The notes: generated by a model not told the origin, from the letters alone. A stretch of 64,000 bases of DNA from Saccharibacillus sp. CPCC 101409 (GCF_030518235.1 NZ_JAULSA010000013.1:1-64000); one strand, 5' to 3'. Counted from the first letter of the stretch, positions 35,594 through 43,501 are shown. Translations and numbers: made by a program.

Positions 35594-36319
35594 ATGACCA
35601 TCAACCGTTATCTGCCCAACCAGCACGGAGCCTGGGCCATGCTGCTGCTGCCGTTTCTGACGGGATTGTCCGCCGCCGGAGGCAGCATTGACCATATCCC
35701 GCTTTTTCTGTGCTGGCTGTTGATGTATCTGTTCAGTTTTCCGCTGCTGCAATGGATCAAGACGGGGAAAAAGGAGCGCTATTTCAAGCCCGCCGCCCTG
35801 TACGGAGCGCTGCTTGTGCCGCTTGCGGCCGTCGTGATCGCCGCCGAACCGCGTTTGATCGGCTACGGCGCGCTGCTGCTGATCCTGTTCGCGATTCCCG
35901 TTTACTATGCCAAAATGAAAAACGAACGCGCGCTGCTCAACGATATCGCCGCGATCGTCTTGTTCTGCTCGTTTATCTATCCCGTCGTTTACGTCAGCGC
36001 GGGCAGCGAAGCCGACTGGGGGCGCACCACGCTGCTGTTTATTCTGCTGGGCTTGTATTTCGTAGGCACCGCCCTGTACGTCAAAACGATCATCCGCGAG
36101 AAAAAGAATCCGCGTTATTATCGTTTGTCGCTGGCTTATCATACGCTGCTGCTGCCTTTCGCCGCCTGGTTGTCCGTGCCGCTGCTCGTTCCGTTCGCGA
36201 TCCTGCTGCTGCGGGCCGCCGTGCTGCCGAAGCGGAATCTGAAAGTGAAGCAAACGGGCATGGCCGAAGTCGGATTCGCGCTCATGCTGTATGTGTCCGT
36301 GGTGCTCGCGTACCTGTAA
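35594..36319 (+). CDS. ywiC: YwiC-like membrane protein
   Basis: A 241-residue protein with about seven membrane helices. The N-terminal LPNQHGAWAMLLLPFLTG is the signature of the YwiC-like family. In Bacillus subtilis ywiC lies between fnr and narGHJI and is induced without oxygen, so its position here upstream of haem and molybdate genes fits anaerobic respiration; the biochemical role is unknown. AAGGAGG ends only one base before ATG 35594, a poor spacing, so the true start may differ slightly. Confidence 0.85.
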   Translation: MTINRYLPNQHGAWAMLLLPFLTGLSAAGGSIDHIPLFLCWLLMYLFSFPLLQWIKTGKKERYFKPAALYGALLVPLAAVVIAAEPRLIGYGALLLILFAIPVYYAKMKNERALLNDIAAIVLFCSFIYPVVYVSAGSEADWGRTTLLFILLGLYFVGTALYVKTIIREKKNPRYYRLSLAYHTLLLPFAAWLSVPLLVPFAILLLRAAVLPKRNLKVKQTGMAEVGFALMLYVSVVLAYL

Positions 36320-36358
36320 CCGTCTCTATACGCAACGAAGAAAAGGAGTCCTGTTTCC

Positions 36359-37483
36359 ATGACTATGCCGGCCGCGGTCCAACGCGACTATGCCGTCGAC
36401 CCGTTTATCGTGATCTGGGAGGTCACACGAGCCTGTGCGCTCAAATGCCTGCACTGCCGCGCCGAGGCGCAGTACCGGGCCGATCCCGACCAGCTGTCGC
36501 ACGAGGAAGGAATCGCCCTGATCGACCGCATCGCGAACCTGAACAATCCTCTGCTTGTGTTTACCGGCGGCGATCCGCTGATGCGTCCCGACCTGTTCGA
36601 ACTGGCGCGCTACGCGATCGAGGAAAAAGGGCTGTCGGTGTCCATGACGCCCAGCGCTACCCCGAGAGTTACCCGAGCCGCCGTCGAAAAGGCCAAAGAA
36701 GTCGGTCTTTCCCGCTGGGCGTTCAGTCTCGACGGTTCTTGTGCCGAAATTCACGATCATTTCCGCGGCACGGCCGGTTCGTTCGATACGACGATGCGCG
36801 GCATCGGGTATCTGAAAGAGCTGGGGATTCCGATCCAGGTCAATACGACGGTATCGCGCTACAATCTGCACGACCTGGAGCGGATCGCCGAAACGGTCAA
36901 AGAAATGGGCGCGGTGCTGTGGAGCCTGTTTTTCCTGATCCCGACCGGGCGCGCCGACCGCAAAGACATGATTACCCCCGAAGAACACGAAGAAGTGATG
37001 CGCTGGCTGTTTGAAACGGGGCAGCGGATGCCGTACGGCGTCAAAGCGACGGAAGCCCCGCATTATCGCAGAGTGGCGGTGCAGCTTGCCGGCGAGCGCG
37101 CGAAATCCGCGGCCTCCGGGTCCGTCTCGCAGCCCAGAACGGGCATCAAGCGCGCCGATGTGCTCGGCCGCGCGCCCAAAGGCGTGAACGACGGCGACGG
37201 ATTTGTGTTTATCGGCCATACCGGCGACGTATACCCGAGCGGATTCCTGCCGGTCAAATGCGGAAACGTCCGGGAAGAAGCGCTGGAAAGCATTTACCGG
37301 GACTCGCCGATTATGCGCAGCCTGCGCGACAAGTCGCTTCTCAAAGGCAAATGCGGCGTCTGCGAATTCAAAAATCTTTGCGGCGGATCGAGAGCCCGGG
37401 CGTACGCGGTGACAGGCGACCTGCTGGAAAGCGACCCGTCCTGCGCCTATATTCCGCCCGCCTGGAAAGGAGAACTTTCATGA
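36359..37483 (+). CDS. Radical SAM/SPASM protein, NirJ/AhbD-related
   Basis: A 374-residue radical S-adenosylmethionine enzyme. The Fe-S cluster motif CX3CX2C is RACALKCLHC (Cys26, Cys30, Cys33). The SAM-binding GGDP is in VFTGGDPLMRPD, and a C-terminal SPASM cysteine region (CGNVREEAL; CGVCEFKNLCGGSRARA) binds a second cluster. Relatives such as NirJ and AhbD remove propionate side chains of haem precursors. Position between ywiC and coproporphyrinogen oxidase, with stop/start overlap (ATGA) to the latter, supports a porphyrin substrate. MoaA is excluded by the SPASM domain. The exact reaction is unknown. Confidence 0.82.
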   Translation: MTMPAAVQRDYAVDPFIVIWEVTRACALKCLHCRAEAQYRADPDQLSHEEGIALIDRIANLNNPLLVFTGGDPLMRPDLFELARYAIEEKGLSVSMTPSATPRVTRAAVEKAKEVGLSRWAFSLDGSCAEIHDHFRGTAGSFDTTMRGIGYLKELGIPIQVNTTVSRYNLHDLERIAETVKEMGAVLWSLFFLIPTGRADRKDMITPEEHEEVMRWLFETGQRMPYGVKATEAPHYRRVAVQLAGERAKSAASGSVSQPRTGIKRADVLGRAPKGVNDGDGFVFIGHTGDVYPSGFLPVKCGNVREEALESIYRDSPIMRSLRDKSLLKGKCGVCEFKNLCGGSRARAYAVTGDLLESDPSCAYIPPAWKGELS

Positions 37484-39090
37484 ACCCAAACCTACAGCAT
37501 TCTGTTTCTTTTCCTTCGGAACCGCCGAAAAACGGCTTTTCCCAAAAGTACTCCGGCAGCGGCGCGCCGCGCCGCGTCGTCGTATTGGGCGGAGGCATCA
37601 GCGGATTGAGCGCGGCTTACTACCTGAACAAGCAGGCCAAAGAGCAGGGCGTTCCCGTCGAGATCACGCTGGTCGAGCGGAGCGAACGGCTCGGCGGCAA
37701 GCTGCGGACCGAACGCCGCGGAGACTTTTTGATCGAAAAAGGCCCGGATTCCTTCCTGGCGCGCAAGCCCGCGATTATGGAACTGACGAAGGAACTCGGA
37801 TTGGAGAGCGAGCTTGTGCCGACCAATCCGGATGCCAAAACCAGTTACATCCTGCACAAAGGCCGCATGCACCCGATGCCGATGGGCTTTATTCTCGGCA
37901 TTCCGACCAAGCTGACGCCGTTTATGCGCACGGGACTGATCTCGCCGCTCGGCAAGCTGCGCGCGGCGCTCGATTTCTTCCTGCCCGCGCGGCGCGGCGG
38001 AGAAGACGAAGCGCTCGGCGACTTTATCGAGCGGCGGTTGGGGCGCGAGGTGCTGGAGCGGATCACCGAGCCGCTGCTGGCCGGCATCTACGCCGGCGAT
38101 ACGCGCCGCCTCAGCATGCTGGCGACATTTCCGCAGTTCAAAGCAATGGAAGAACGCAGCGGCAGCCTGATCAAAGGCATGGCGCGAGGCGGCGGCCGGC
38201 CCAAATCCGCGCCGGCGTCCGCGGCCGCAAAAAGATCGGCGCCTTCCGCCGCAGGCGGAACGGGCAAAGCCGGCGGCGCTGTCGGCAAAAGTATGTTTCT
38301 CTCGTACCGCGGAGGACTGTCCGCGCTGATCGAACGGCTGGAAGAGCGGCTGCGGCGGGAAGGCGTGCGCATCGTAACCGGCGCCGGCGCCGATTCGCTG
38401 ACCGGCCGCCCGGACGGGCGGACCGATATCGTGCTGGATAGCGGCGAGCGTTTGAACGCCGACGGCGTGATCTGCGCCGTGCCGGCGTTTGAAGCGGCGC
38501 GGCTGCTGAAGCAGGCCGAGACGGCGCGGCGGCTCCAAGAAATCGAATACGTATCGGTCGCCAATATCGCGCTGGCGTACCGCACGTCCGACCTTAATAT
38601 TTCGTTCGAGCGTTCGGGCTTTCTGGTCCCGCGCAAAGAAGGCAAGATGATTACCGCCTGCACCTGGTCGTCGACCAAATGGAAGCATGTCGCGCCGCAG
38701 GGGCGGACGCTGCTGCGGACGTATATCGGCCGCGCCGGCGCCCAGGAGTGGACAAGCATGTCCGACGCCGAACTGATCGAAGCGGCGAAGCGCGATCTGC
38801 GCGAGCTGACCGGCCTGGACGCCGAGCCGCAGTGGGCGGAAGTCAGCCGCTGTATGTCGTCCATGCCGCAGTATCCGGTCGGCCAGCTCGATATGCTGCG
38901 CGAAGCGCGGAGCGAACTGGAAGAGAAGCTGCCCGGCGTGCTGCTGTGCGGCGCCGGTTACGGCGGCGTCGGGATTCCCGACTGCATCGCCGGAGGCAGG
39001 GATGCCGCGAAGAATTTGCTCAAGCAGCTTCCGCCGCTCGAAGCCGGGGAAAACGCCGCTGCCGATGTCGAGCGCATTTCCGCCTCTTGA
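37480..39090 (+). CDS. hemY: Coproporphyrinogen III oxidase, HemY/CgoX type
   Basis: A 536-residue FAD enzyme. The dinucleotide-binding motif VVVLGGGISGLSAAYYL is at 33-49, followed by LVERSERLGGKLRTE and the C-terminal GYGGVGIPDCIAGG. In Gram-positive bacteria this family oxidises coproporphyrinogen III to coproporphyrin III in the CPD haem pathway. It is longer than the usual ~470 residues: a 30-residue N-terminal extension and a Lys/Ala/Gly-rich insertion at about 237-268 (KSAPASAAAKRS) account for this. hemE and hemH are absent here, so this may be an accessory copy raised when haem demand increases for NarI. Confidence 0.88.
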   Translation: MNPNLQHSVSFPSEPPKNGFSQKYSGSGAPRRVVVLGGGISGLSAAYYLNKQAKEQGVPVEITLVERSERLGGKLRTERRGDFLIEKGPDSFLARKPAIMELTKELGLESELVPTNPDAKTSYILHKGRMHPMPMGFILGIPTKLTPFMRTGLISPLGKLRAALDFFLPARRGGEDEALGDFIERRLGREVLERITEPLLAGIYAGDTRRLSMLATFPQFKAMEERSGSLIKGMARGGGRPKSAPASAAAKRSAPSAAGGTGKAGGAVGKSMFLSYRGGLSALIERLEERLRREGVRIVTGAGADSLTGRPDGRTDIVLDSGERLNADGVICAVPAFEAARLLKQAETARRLQEIEYVSVANIALAYRTSDLNISFERSGFLVPRKEGKMITACTWSSTKWKHVAPQGRTLLRTYIGRAGAQEWTSMSDAELIEAAKRDLRELTGLDAEPQWAEVSRCMSSMPQYPVGQLDMLREARSELEEKLPGVLLCGAGYGGVGIPDCIAGGRDAAKNLLKQLPPLEAGENAAADVERISAS

Positions 39091-39091
39091 A

Positions 39092-39105
39092 CAGGGAATT
39101 CCCCA
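39092..39105 (+). promoter_or_regulatory. NreC-like palindrome at the modA promoter
   Basis: CAGGGAATTCCCCA begins 2 bases after the hemY stop and matches 8 of 10 NreC consensus positions. Its centre is 31.5 bp before a TAGACT hexamer (39130-39135) that could be the -10. An alternative pairing is TTGCAC (39111) with TGATAA (39135). Confidence 0.6.
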
Positions 39106-39220
39106 ATAGGTTGCACGGGATGCCGGGCGTAGACTGATAAAGGAAGTTTGGTTATTATACTATCTATCATGGGATCTTCGGCGCTTTGCGAAGCGCCGGA
39201 AGACGAAAAGGAGTCGAAGC

Positions 39221-40129
39221 ATGAGCAATCTTGCCAAGCAAACAAGCGGTAACGGAACAAACAAAAAAGGACGGACAACAGGACGGAAAATCAATTTCCT
39301 GCTGCTTCCGCTGCTCGCCCTGCTGCTGGTCCTCGCAGCCTGCGGAGCCAAACCGGCCGACCAGACGGCTGCCAATCAGGCGGCCGGATCGAATAACGGC
39401 ACGGAAGCGGCCGAAACGAAGCCGGCGGCCGAGAAGGTTACGCTGACGATTTCCGCGGCCGCGAGCCTGACCGACGCGCTGACGGACATCCAGAAGACCT
39501 ACGAAGAAGCCAACTCGAACGTGAAGCTGGAGTTCAACTTCGGCGCGTCGGGCGCGCTCCAGCAGCAGATCGAACAGGGCGCTCCGGCCGACCTCTTCCT
39601 GTCGGCGTCCACCAAGAACATGCAGGCGCTGTTGGACGGCGGCCTGATCGGAACGGACAAAGAAAAAAACTGGCTGACCAACACGCTGGTCGTTGTCGTT
39701 CCGGCCGAAGGCGGAGCAAACGTGACGAAGATCGAAGATCTGTCCGCCGCCGATGTGAAGCATGTGGCGATCGGGATTCCGGACAGCGTTCCGGCCGGCA
39801 AGTACGCGCAGGAAGCGCTGACGAATTCGAAACTGTGGGATTCGCTGCAGGATAAGCTGGTACAGGGCAAAGACGTTAGACAAGTGCTGCAGTATACCGA
39901 AACCGGCAACGCGGATGCGGGCTTCGTATACAAAACGGACGCGATGACTTCCGACAAAGTCAAAGTGGCGTTCGATGTCGACGCAAGCACCTACTCGCCG
40001 ATCAACTACCCGATCGGCATCGTGAAATCGACCGGGCATGAAGCCGAGGCGCAGGCCTTCTACGACTACCTGCAAACGAAGGAAGCGCTGGACGTATTGT
40101 CCGGTTACGGGTTCTCCGTAGCGAAATGA
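39221..40129 (+). CDS. modA: Molybdate ABC transporter substrate-binding lipoprotein
   Basis: A 302-residue binding protein. The signal peptide has lipobox LAAC (Cys41), and a Thr/Ala/Glu-rich linker precedes the ModA fold: TISAAASLTDALTDIQ, FGASGALQQQIEQGAPADLFLSA split over two lobes, then YPIGIVKST. It captures molybdate, needed for the molybdopterin cofactor of NarG. AAAAGGAG precedes ATG 39221. Its stop overlaps the modB start (ATGA). Confidence 0.92.
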   Translation: MSNLAKQTSGNGTNKKGRTTGRKINFLLLPLLALLLVLAACGAKPADQTAANQAAGSNNGTEAAETKPAAEKVTLTISAAASLTDALTDIQKTYEEANSNVKLEFNFGASGALQQQIEQGAPADLFLSASTKNMQALLDGGLIGTDKEKNWLTNTLVVVVPAEGGANVTKIEDLSAADVKHVAIGIPDSVPAGKYAQEALTNSKLWDSLQDKLVQGKDVRQVLQYTETGNADAGFVYKTDAMTSDKVKVAFDVDASTYSPINYPIGIVKSTGHEAEAQAFYDYLQTKEALDVLSGYGFSVAK

Positions 40130-40803
40130 TACCCGCGGACATCACCTGGAGCGAATACTGGTCGCCGATCCGTTTGTCGCTCCAGGTTGCCCTGCTGGCG
40201 AGCGTAATTGCGATCGTGCTCGGCACGCTCGTCGCCTGGTGCATGTCCAGGCGCCTGCAGTTTCGCGGCAAGACGGTGCTGGAGACCGTATTCATGCTCC
40301 CGCTCGTCCTGCCGCCGACCGTGGTCGGCTTCCTGCTGCTGATGCTGCTGGGCCGCCGCAGCTGGCTGGGACGGACGATCGAGCGGATCTTCGATTCGCC
40401 GGTCATCTTCACCTGGTGGGCCGCCGTGATCGCGGCGGTGGTCGTCGCTTTTCCGCTGATCTACCGGACGACGGTAACCGGCTTCGAAGCCGTGGACCGC
40501 GACCTGGAAGACGCCGGCCGCTCTATCGGAGCGAACGAATGGCAGGTATTCCGCCATATCACCCTGCCGCTGATCTTCCCTTCATTGAAGACAGCTTACG
40601 TGCTCGGCTTCGCCCGCAGCCTGGGCGAATTCGGCGCCACCCTGATGATTGCCGGCAATATCCCGGGCCGAACCCAGACCGTCCCGACCGCGATCTACGT
40701 CGCCGTCGATTCCGGTCACCTGTCCCAGGCCTGGGCCTGGACCGTCGCTATCGTCGCCATCTCTTTCGTCCTCCTTCTCCTGACCGGAAGACGATCTTCC
40801 TGA
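40126..40803 (+). CDS. modB: Molybdate ABC transporter permease
   Basis: A 225-residue permease with five to six helices. The ModB N-terminus (WSEYWSPIRLSLQVALLAS) and EAA loop (DAGRSIGANEWQVFRHITLP) are clear, followed by LGFARSLGEFGATLMIAGNI. It works with ModA. No modC ATPase follows; instead there is a 780-bp non-coding stretch. The ATPase must be elsewhere or shared. Confidence 0.92.
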   Translation: MIPADITWSEYWSPIRLSLQVALLASVIAIVLGTLVAWCMSRRLQFRGKTVLETVFMLPLVLPPTVVGFLLLMLLGRRSWLGRTIERIFDSPVIFTWWAAVIAAVVVAFPLIYRTTVTGFEAVDRDLEDAGRSIGANEWQVFRHITLPLIFPSLKTAYVLGFARSLGEFGATLMIAGNIPGRTQTVPTAIYVAVDSGHLSQAWAWTVAIVAISFVLLLLTGRRSS

Positions 40804-40849
40804 ACGTGCCATACCGAGTCTCGCCTTAGGTAATAAGAGAATCGATTAT

Positions 40850-41047
40850 GGTAACGGATCGTCATTCCTTTAAAAGGCCTTTTGCCGTCTCAAGAATTTC
40901 TAACGGATTCAGAATACGCTTAGCCTGGAGAAAAAAGCTTTTTGAGCCTGTAATCCGCGCGTTCCGACAGCTAAGCGTCGAATCGATCCGTTAGCATTTT
41001 TAACATGTACATTCAAGACGCCAGGCGTCCGTACGATCCGTTACAGC
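40850..41047. repeat. Intergenic palindromic repeat family D
   Basis: TAACGGAT at 40852 and 40901 and its complement ATCCGTTA at 40985 and 41036 give two units per arm, spaced 49 and 51 bp, around a central AAAAAGCTTTTT (40932-40943). No gene is visible between modB (40803) and the next permease (41585); this array, element E1 and a promoter fill the gap. Confidence 0.7.
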
Positions 41048-41155
41048 GCGCATAAGCTCGTTCATCCGCATTGAAGCGCTGCTTCCTTATTCAAATCGTC
41101 CTTTTAATAGCCGGCAATACCGGCTCCGCTTTTCCATTTCTCCGCCTTCACACCG

Positions 41156-41186
41156 AAACGGCCCGTGTTCATCGGGCCGTTTTTTA
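41156..41186 (+). terminator. Terminator at the left end of element E1
   Basis: AAACGGCCCG (41156-41165) pairs with CGGGCCGTTT (41173-41182) and runs into six T. It lies 350 bp after modB, so it may end the modAB transcript or an RNA from the repeat region. A second, imperfect version of the same stem closes the element at 41428-41456. Confidence 0.8.
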
Positions 41187-41456
41187 GTGTGTGTATTGAA
41201 ATTCAGCTTCAAGGCGAAGCGAGCGGCGGAGGGAGAAATTCAGTGAAGGAGCTACAGACTTTCGGAGAAAGTCGCTTCGTAAGCATAGGCTGTAGCGTTC
41301 GCCTTTGAAATCGGGAAATCCCCACTTAACCCTCATTCAATTTCCCGATTTCAACACGCGACCGGAACGAATTTCTTCCGCAGCCTTCCAAGCTTCCCCC
41401 GCGAATAGGAATTTCAATCCACACCCCAAAACGGCCCGATTTCCCCCGGGACGTTT
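41156..41456. repeat. Structured intergenic element family E, copy E1
   Basis: A 300-bp palindromic element. Outer arms: 41171-41204 against 41409-41440, sharing ATCGGGCCGTTTT and GTGTGNATTGAAATTC in inverted form. Middle stem: GCGGAGGGAGAAATTC (41226-41241) with GAATTTCTTCCGC (41369-41381). Inner hairpin: TTGAAATCGGGAAAT (41305) with its perfect 15-bp complement (41340). An extra hairpin (GACTTTCGGAGAAAGTC, within a GCTACAG/CTGTAGC stem) is absent from copy E2. Both ends carry terminator-like hairpins. Confidence 0.75.
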
Positions 41457-41472
41457 CTTTCCCCCTCAAAAA

Positions 41473-41503
41473 TCTAATGTTTTTAACCTGTAGTCTAACG
41501 TTT
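41473..41503 (+). promoter_or_regulatory. Direct repeats, candidate response-regulator operator
   Basis: TCTAATGTTT (41473) and TCTAACGTTT (41494) are 10-bp direct repeats exactly 21 bp apart, the two-turn spacing bound by AraC-type output domains. They lie upstream of a possible -35 (TTGTAC, 41531) and -10 (TTAAAA, 41554), and could bind the regulator encoded at 46944. Confidence 0.55.
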
Positions 41504-41517
41504 CTTATCTAGAAAAC

Positions 41518-41531
41518 TGTAAGCGGTTTCT
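41518..41531 (+). promoter_or_regulatory. Candidate CcpA cre site of the second importer operon
   Basis: TGTAAGCGGTTTCT matches 13 of 14 cre positions, about 55 bp before the first permease start. Confidence 0.55.
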
Positions 41532-41584
41532 TGTACGATTGAGCTATCAAAAATTAAAACGATTAGATGGGGGACGGGGTGAAT

Positions 41585-42526
41585 ATGAAAAAGGCTGAAC
41601 AAGGACGCCGGCGCGCGCGCTGGCGCAAGCAGGACACCGAGCTGTCGCTTCTGGCGCTGCCGACCACGATCTGGTATATCCTGTTTTGTTTTCTGCCGAT
41701 GTTCGGCATCATTATCGCGTTCAAGGATTTCAAAATATCGGGCGGTTTTTTGAGCAACGTGTTCAACAGCTCATGGTCCGGATTCAAGAATTTTGAATTT
41801 TTGTTCAAATCGAATGATGCCTGGGTTACGATCCGCAACACGCTGGGTTACAACATCGTTTTCATTGTGCTCGGCATCGTGATTCCGGTGGTGCTGGCGC
41901 TGATGATCGGCCGTCTGCACAATACCAGAGCGGGGAAAGTGTATCAAACAATGATGTTCCTGCCGTACTTCCTGAGCTGGGTCGTCGTATCCGCCGTAAT
42001 CTGGGCTTTCCTGAGCTACGACAAAGGGATTGCGAATCAAATGCTGGGCCAGCTGGGAACCGATCCCGTGAACTGGTATATGGAGCCCAAGTACTGGCCG
42101 TATTTCCTGATCTTCATGAATGTGTGGAAAGGGATCGGTTACGGCATGGTCGTTTACCTGGCGACTATCACCGGGATCGACAGCACGTACTACGAAGCGG
42201 CCGTGATCGACGGAGCTTCCATCTGGCAGCAGACGCGTTTTATCACCCTGCCGATGATGAAGCTGGTTATCGTCATGATGTTCATACTGGCCGTCGGTCG
42301 GATCTTCTACACGGACTTCGGTCTATTCTACCAGGTGCCGAGGGACTCCAACTCTCTATTCAACGTCACGACGACGCTGGATGTCCTGGTGTACAAGCAG
42401 CTCAAGACCGCTACCGTAGGCATGGCTTCCGCCGCCGCTTTTGTGCAGTCTTTCCTGGGCTGCGCCACTATTCTGCTCGCCAACTGGATCGTTCGACGAA
42501 TCGATCCGGACAGCGCGATGATGTAA
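41585..42526 (+). CDS. Sugar ABC transporter permease, LplB-type
   Basis: A 313-residue permease with six helices. LLALPTTIWYILFCFLPMFG opens the membrane part; the EAA loop is EAAVIDGASIWQQTRFITLP. It is first in an operon with a second permease and a binding lipoprotein. The start is uncertain: ATG 41585 is used, while ATG 41567 or GTG 41579 would add a few residues around the G-rich RBS region. Substrate unknown; the class imports oligosaccharides. Confidence 0.9.
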   Translation: MKKAEQGRRRARWRKQDTELSLLALPTTIWYILFCFLPMFGIIIAFKDFKISGGFLSNVFNSSWSGFKNFEFLFKSNDAWVTIRNTLGYNIVFIVLGIVIPVVLALMIGRLHNTRAGKVYQTMMFLPYFLSWVVVSAVIWAFLSYDKGIANQMLGQLGTDPVNWYMEPKYWPYFLIFMNVWKGIGYGMVVYLATITGIDSTYYEAAVIDGASIWQQTRFITLPMMKLVIVMMFILAVGRIFYTDFGLFYQVPRDSNSLFNVTTTLDVLVYKQLKTATVGMASAAAFVQSFLGCATILLANWIVRRIDPDSAMM

Positions 42527-42538
42527 GGGGGCGAGTCT

Positions 42539-43468
42539 ATGGCATCGAGAATCGAAGGAACGACGGGCCTCGACCGGCATAACCGGATCAGCAAAGGTAT
42601 GAATGTGCTGTTCCACCTGGTGTTTATCCTGCTGGCGCTGGTCTGTATCGTTCCGATCCTGGTTATTTTATCGATTTCGTTTTCGAGCGAGGACTCGATC
42701 CGGCAGACGGGCTACCACATGCTGCCGACGATGTTCTCGACCGAATCTTACGGCTTTATTATCAAACAGGGAGGCGTGATTCTGCGGGCGTTCGGCGTCT
42801 CGGTCCTGGTTACCGTGCTCGGAACCGTCATCGGCGTTCTGCTGACGGCTTCCATGGGCTACGTGCTGTCGCAGCAGAATTACAAGCTCAAAGGATTCCT
42901 GACCTGGGTCGTATTTATCCCGATGGTATTCAACGGCGGCCTGGTATCCAGCTACTATATCAACTCGAATCTGCTCGGGCTGAAAGACACCATCTGGGCG
43001 CTGATCCTGCCGCTGGCCGTATCTTCGTTCAACGTCATTATCTGCAAAACGTTTTTCCGAAGCACGATTCCGGACGGGATCGTCGAATCGGCGGAAATCG
43101 ACGGAGCCAGCCAGCTGCGCATTTTCTTCTCGATCATTATGCCCATCTCGCTGCCGGTTCTGGCGACGATCGGGTTGTTCCTCTGCTTCGGCTACTGGAA
43201 CGACTGGTTCCAGTCCATGCTGTACATCAACAATCAGGATCTGTACTCGCTCCAGGCGCTGCTCAACAATCTGATGAGCAATGTCGACGCGCTGGCGAGA
43301 AACGCATCCACCATGGGTATCAGCTATGCTTCGCTGGTGGCGACGATGCCGAAAGAAACCGCGCGCATGGCCGTCGCCATCCTGATCGTCCTGCCCGTGG
43401 CGTTCGCTTACCCCTTCTTCCAGCGGTACTTTATCGCCGGTCTGACAGTGGGTTCGATCAAAGGGTGA
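42539..43468 (+). CDS. Sugar ABC transporter permease, YtcP/AraQ-type
   Basis: A 309-residue permease with six helices and EAA loop ESAEIDGASQLRIFFSIIMP. It begins 12 bp after the first permease gene, after AAGGGGGCGAG, and pairs with it. The C-terminus FFQRYFIAGLTVGSIKG is typical of the family. Confidence 0.92.
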   Translation: MASRIEGTTGLDRHNRISKGMNVLFHLVFILLALVCIVPILVILSISFSSEDSIRQTGYHMLPTMFSTESYGFIIKQGGVILRAFGVSVLVTVLGTVIGVLLTASMGYVLSQQNYKLKGFLTWVVFIPMVFNGGLVSSYYINSNLLGLKDTIWALILPLAVSSFNVIICKTFFRSTIPDGIVESAEIDGASQLRIFFSIIMPISLPVLATIGLFLCFGYWNDWFQSMLYINNQDLYSLQALLNNLMSNVDALARNASTMGISYASLVATMPKETARMAVAILIVLPVAFAYPFFQRYFIAGLTVGSIKG

Positions 43469-43470
43469 TC

Positions 43471-43501
43471 CCGAACCGGCCGGATGTCCGGCCGGTTTCG
43501 G
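43471..43501 (+). terminator. Strong intercistronic hairpin between permease and binding-protein genes
   Basis: CCGAACCGGCCGGA pairs with TCCGGCCGGTTTCGG with a 2-base loop and no T-run. It probably blocks 3' exonucleases or allows separate expression of the binding-protein gene, rather than stopping transcription fully. Confidence 0.6.

Noticed and set aside
36359-37483. Annotation of the radical SAM protein as MoaA because molybdenum genes are close
   Set aside because: It has a SPASM cysteine region and lacks the MoaA C-terminal cluster pattern and GG terminus; it is coupled to hemY instead.
41156-41456. Element E as a simple MITE or insertion sequence remnant
   Set aside because: No transposase fragment or clear target duplication outside the hairpins; arms differ between copies while staying complementary. 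Not fully excluded.
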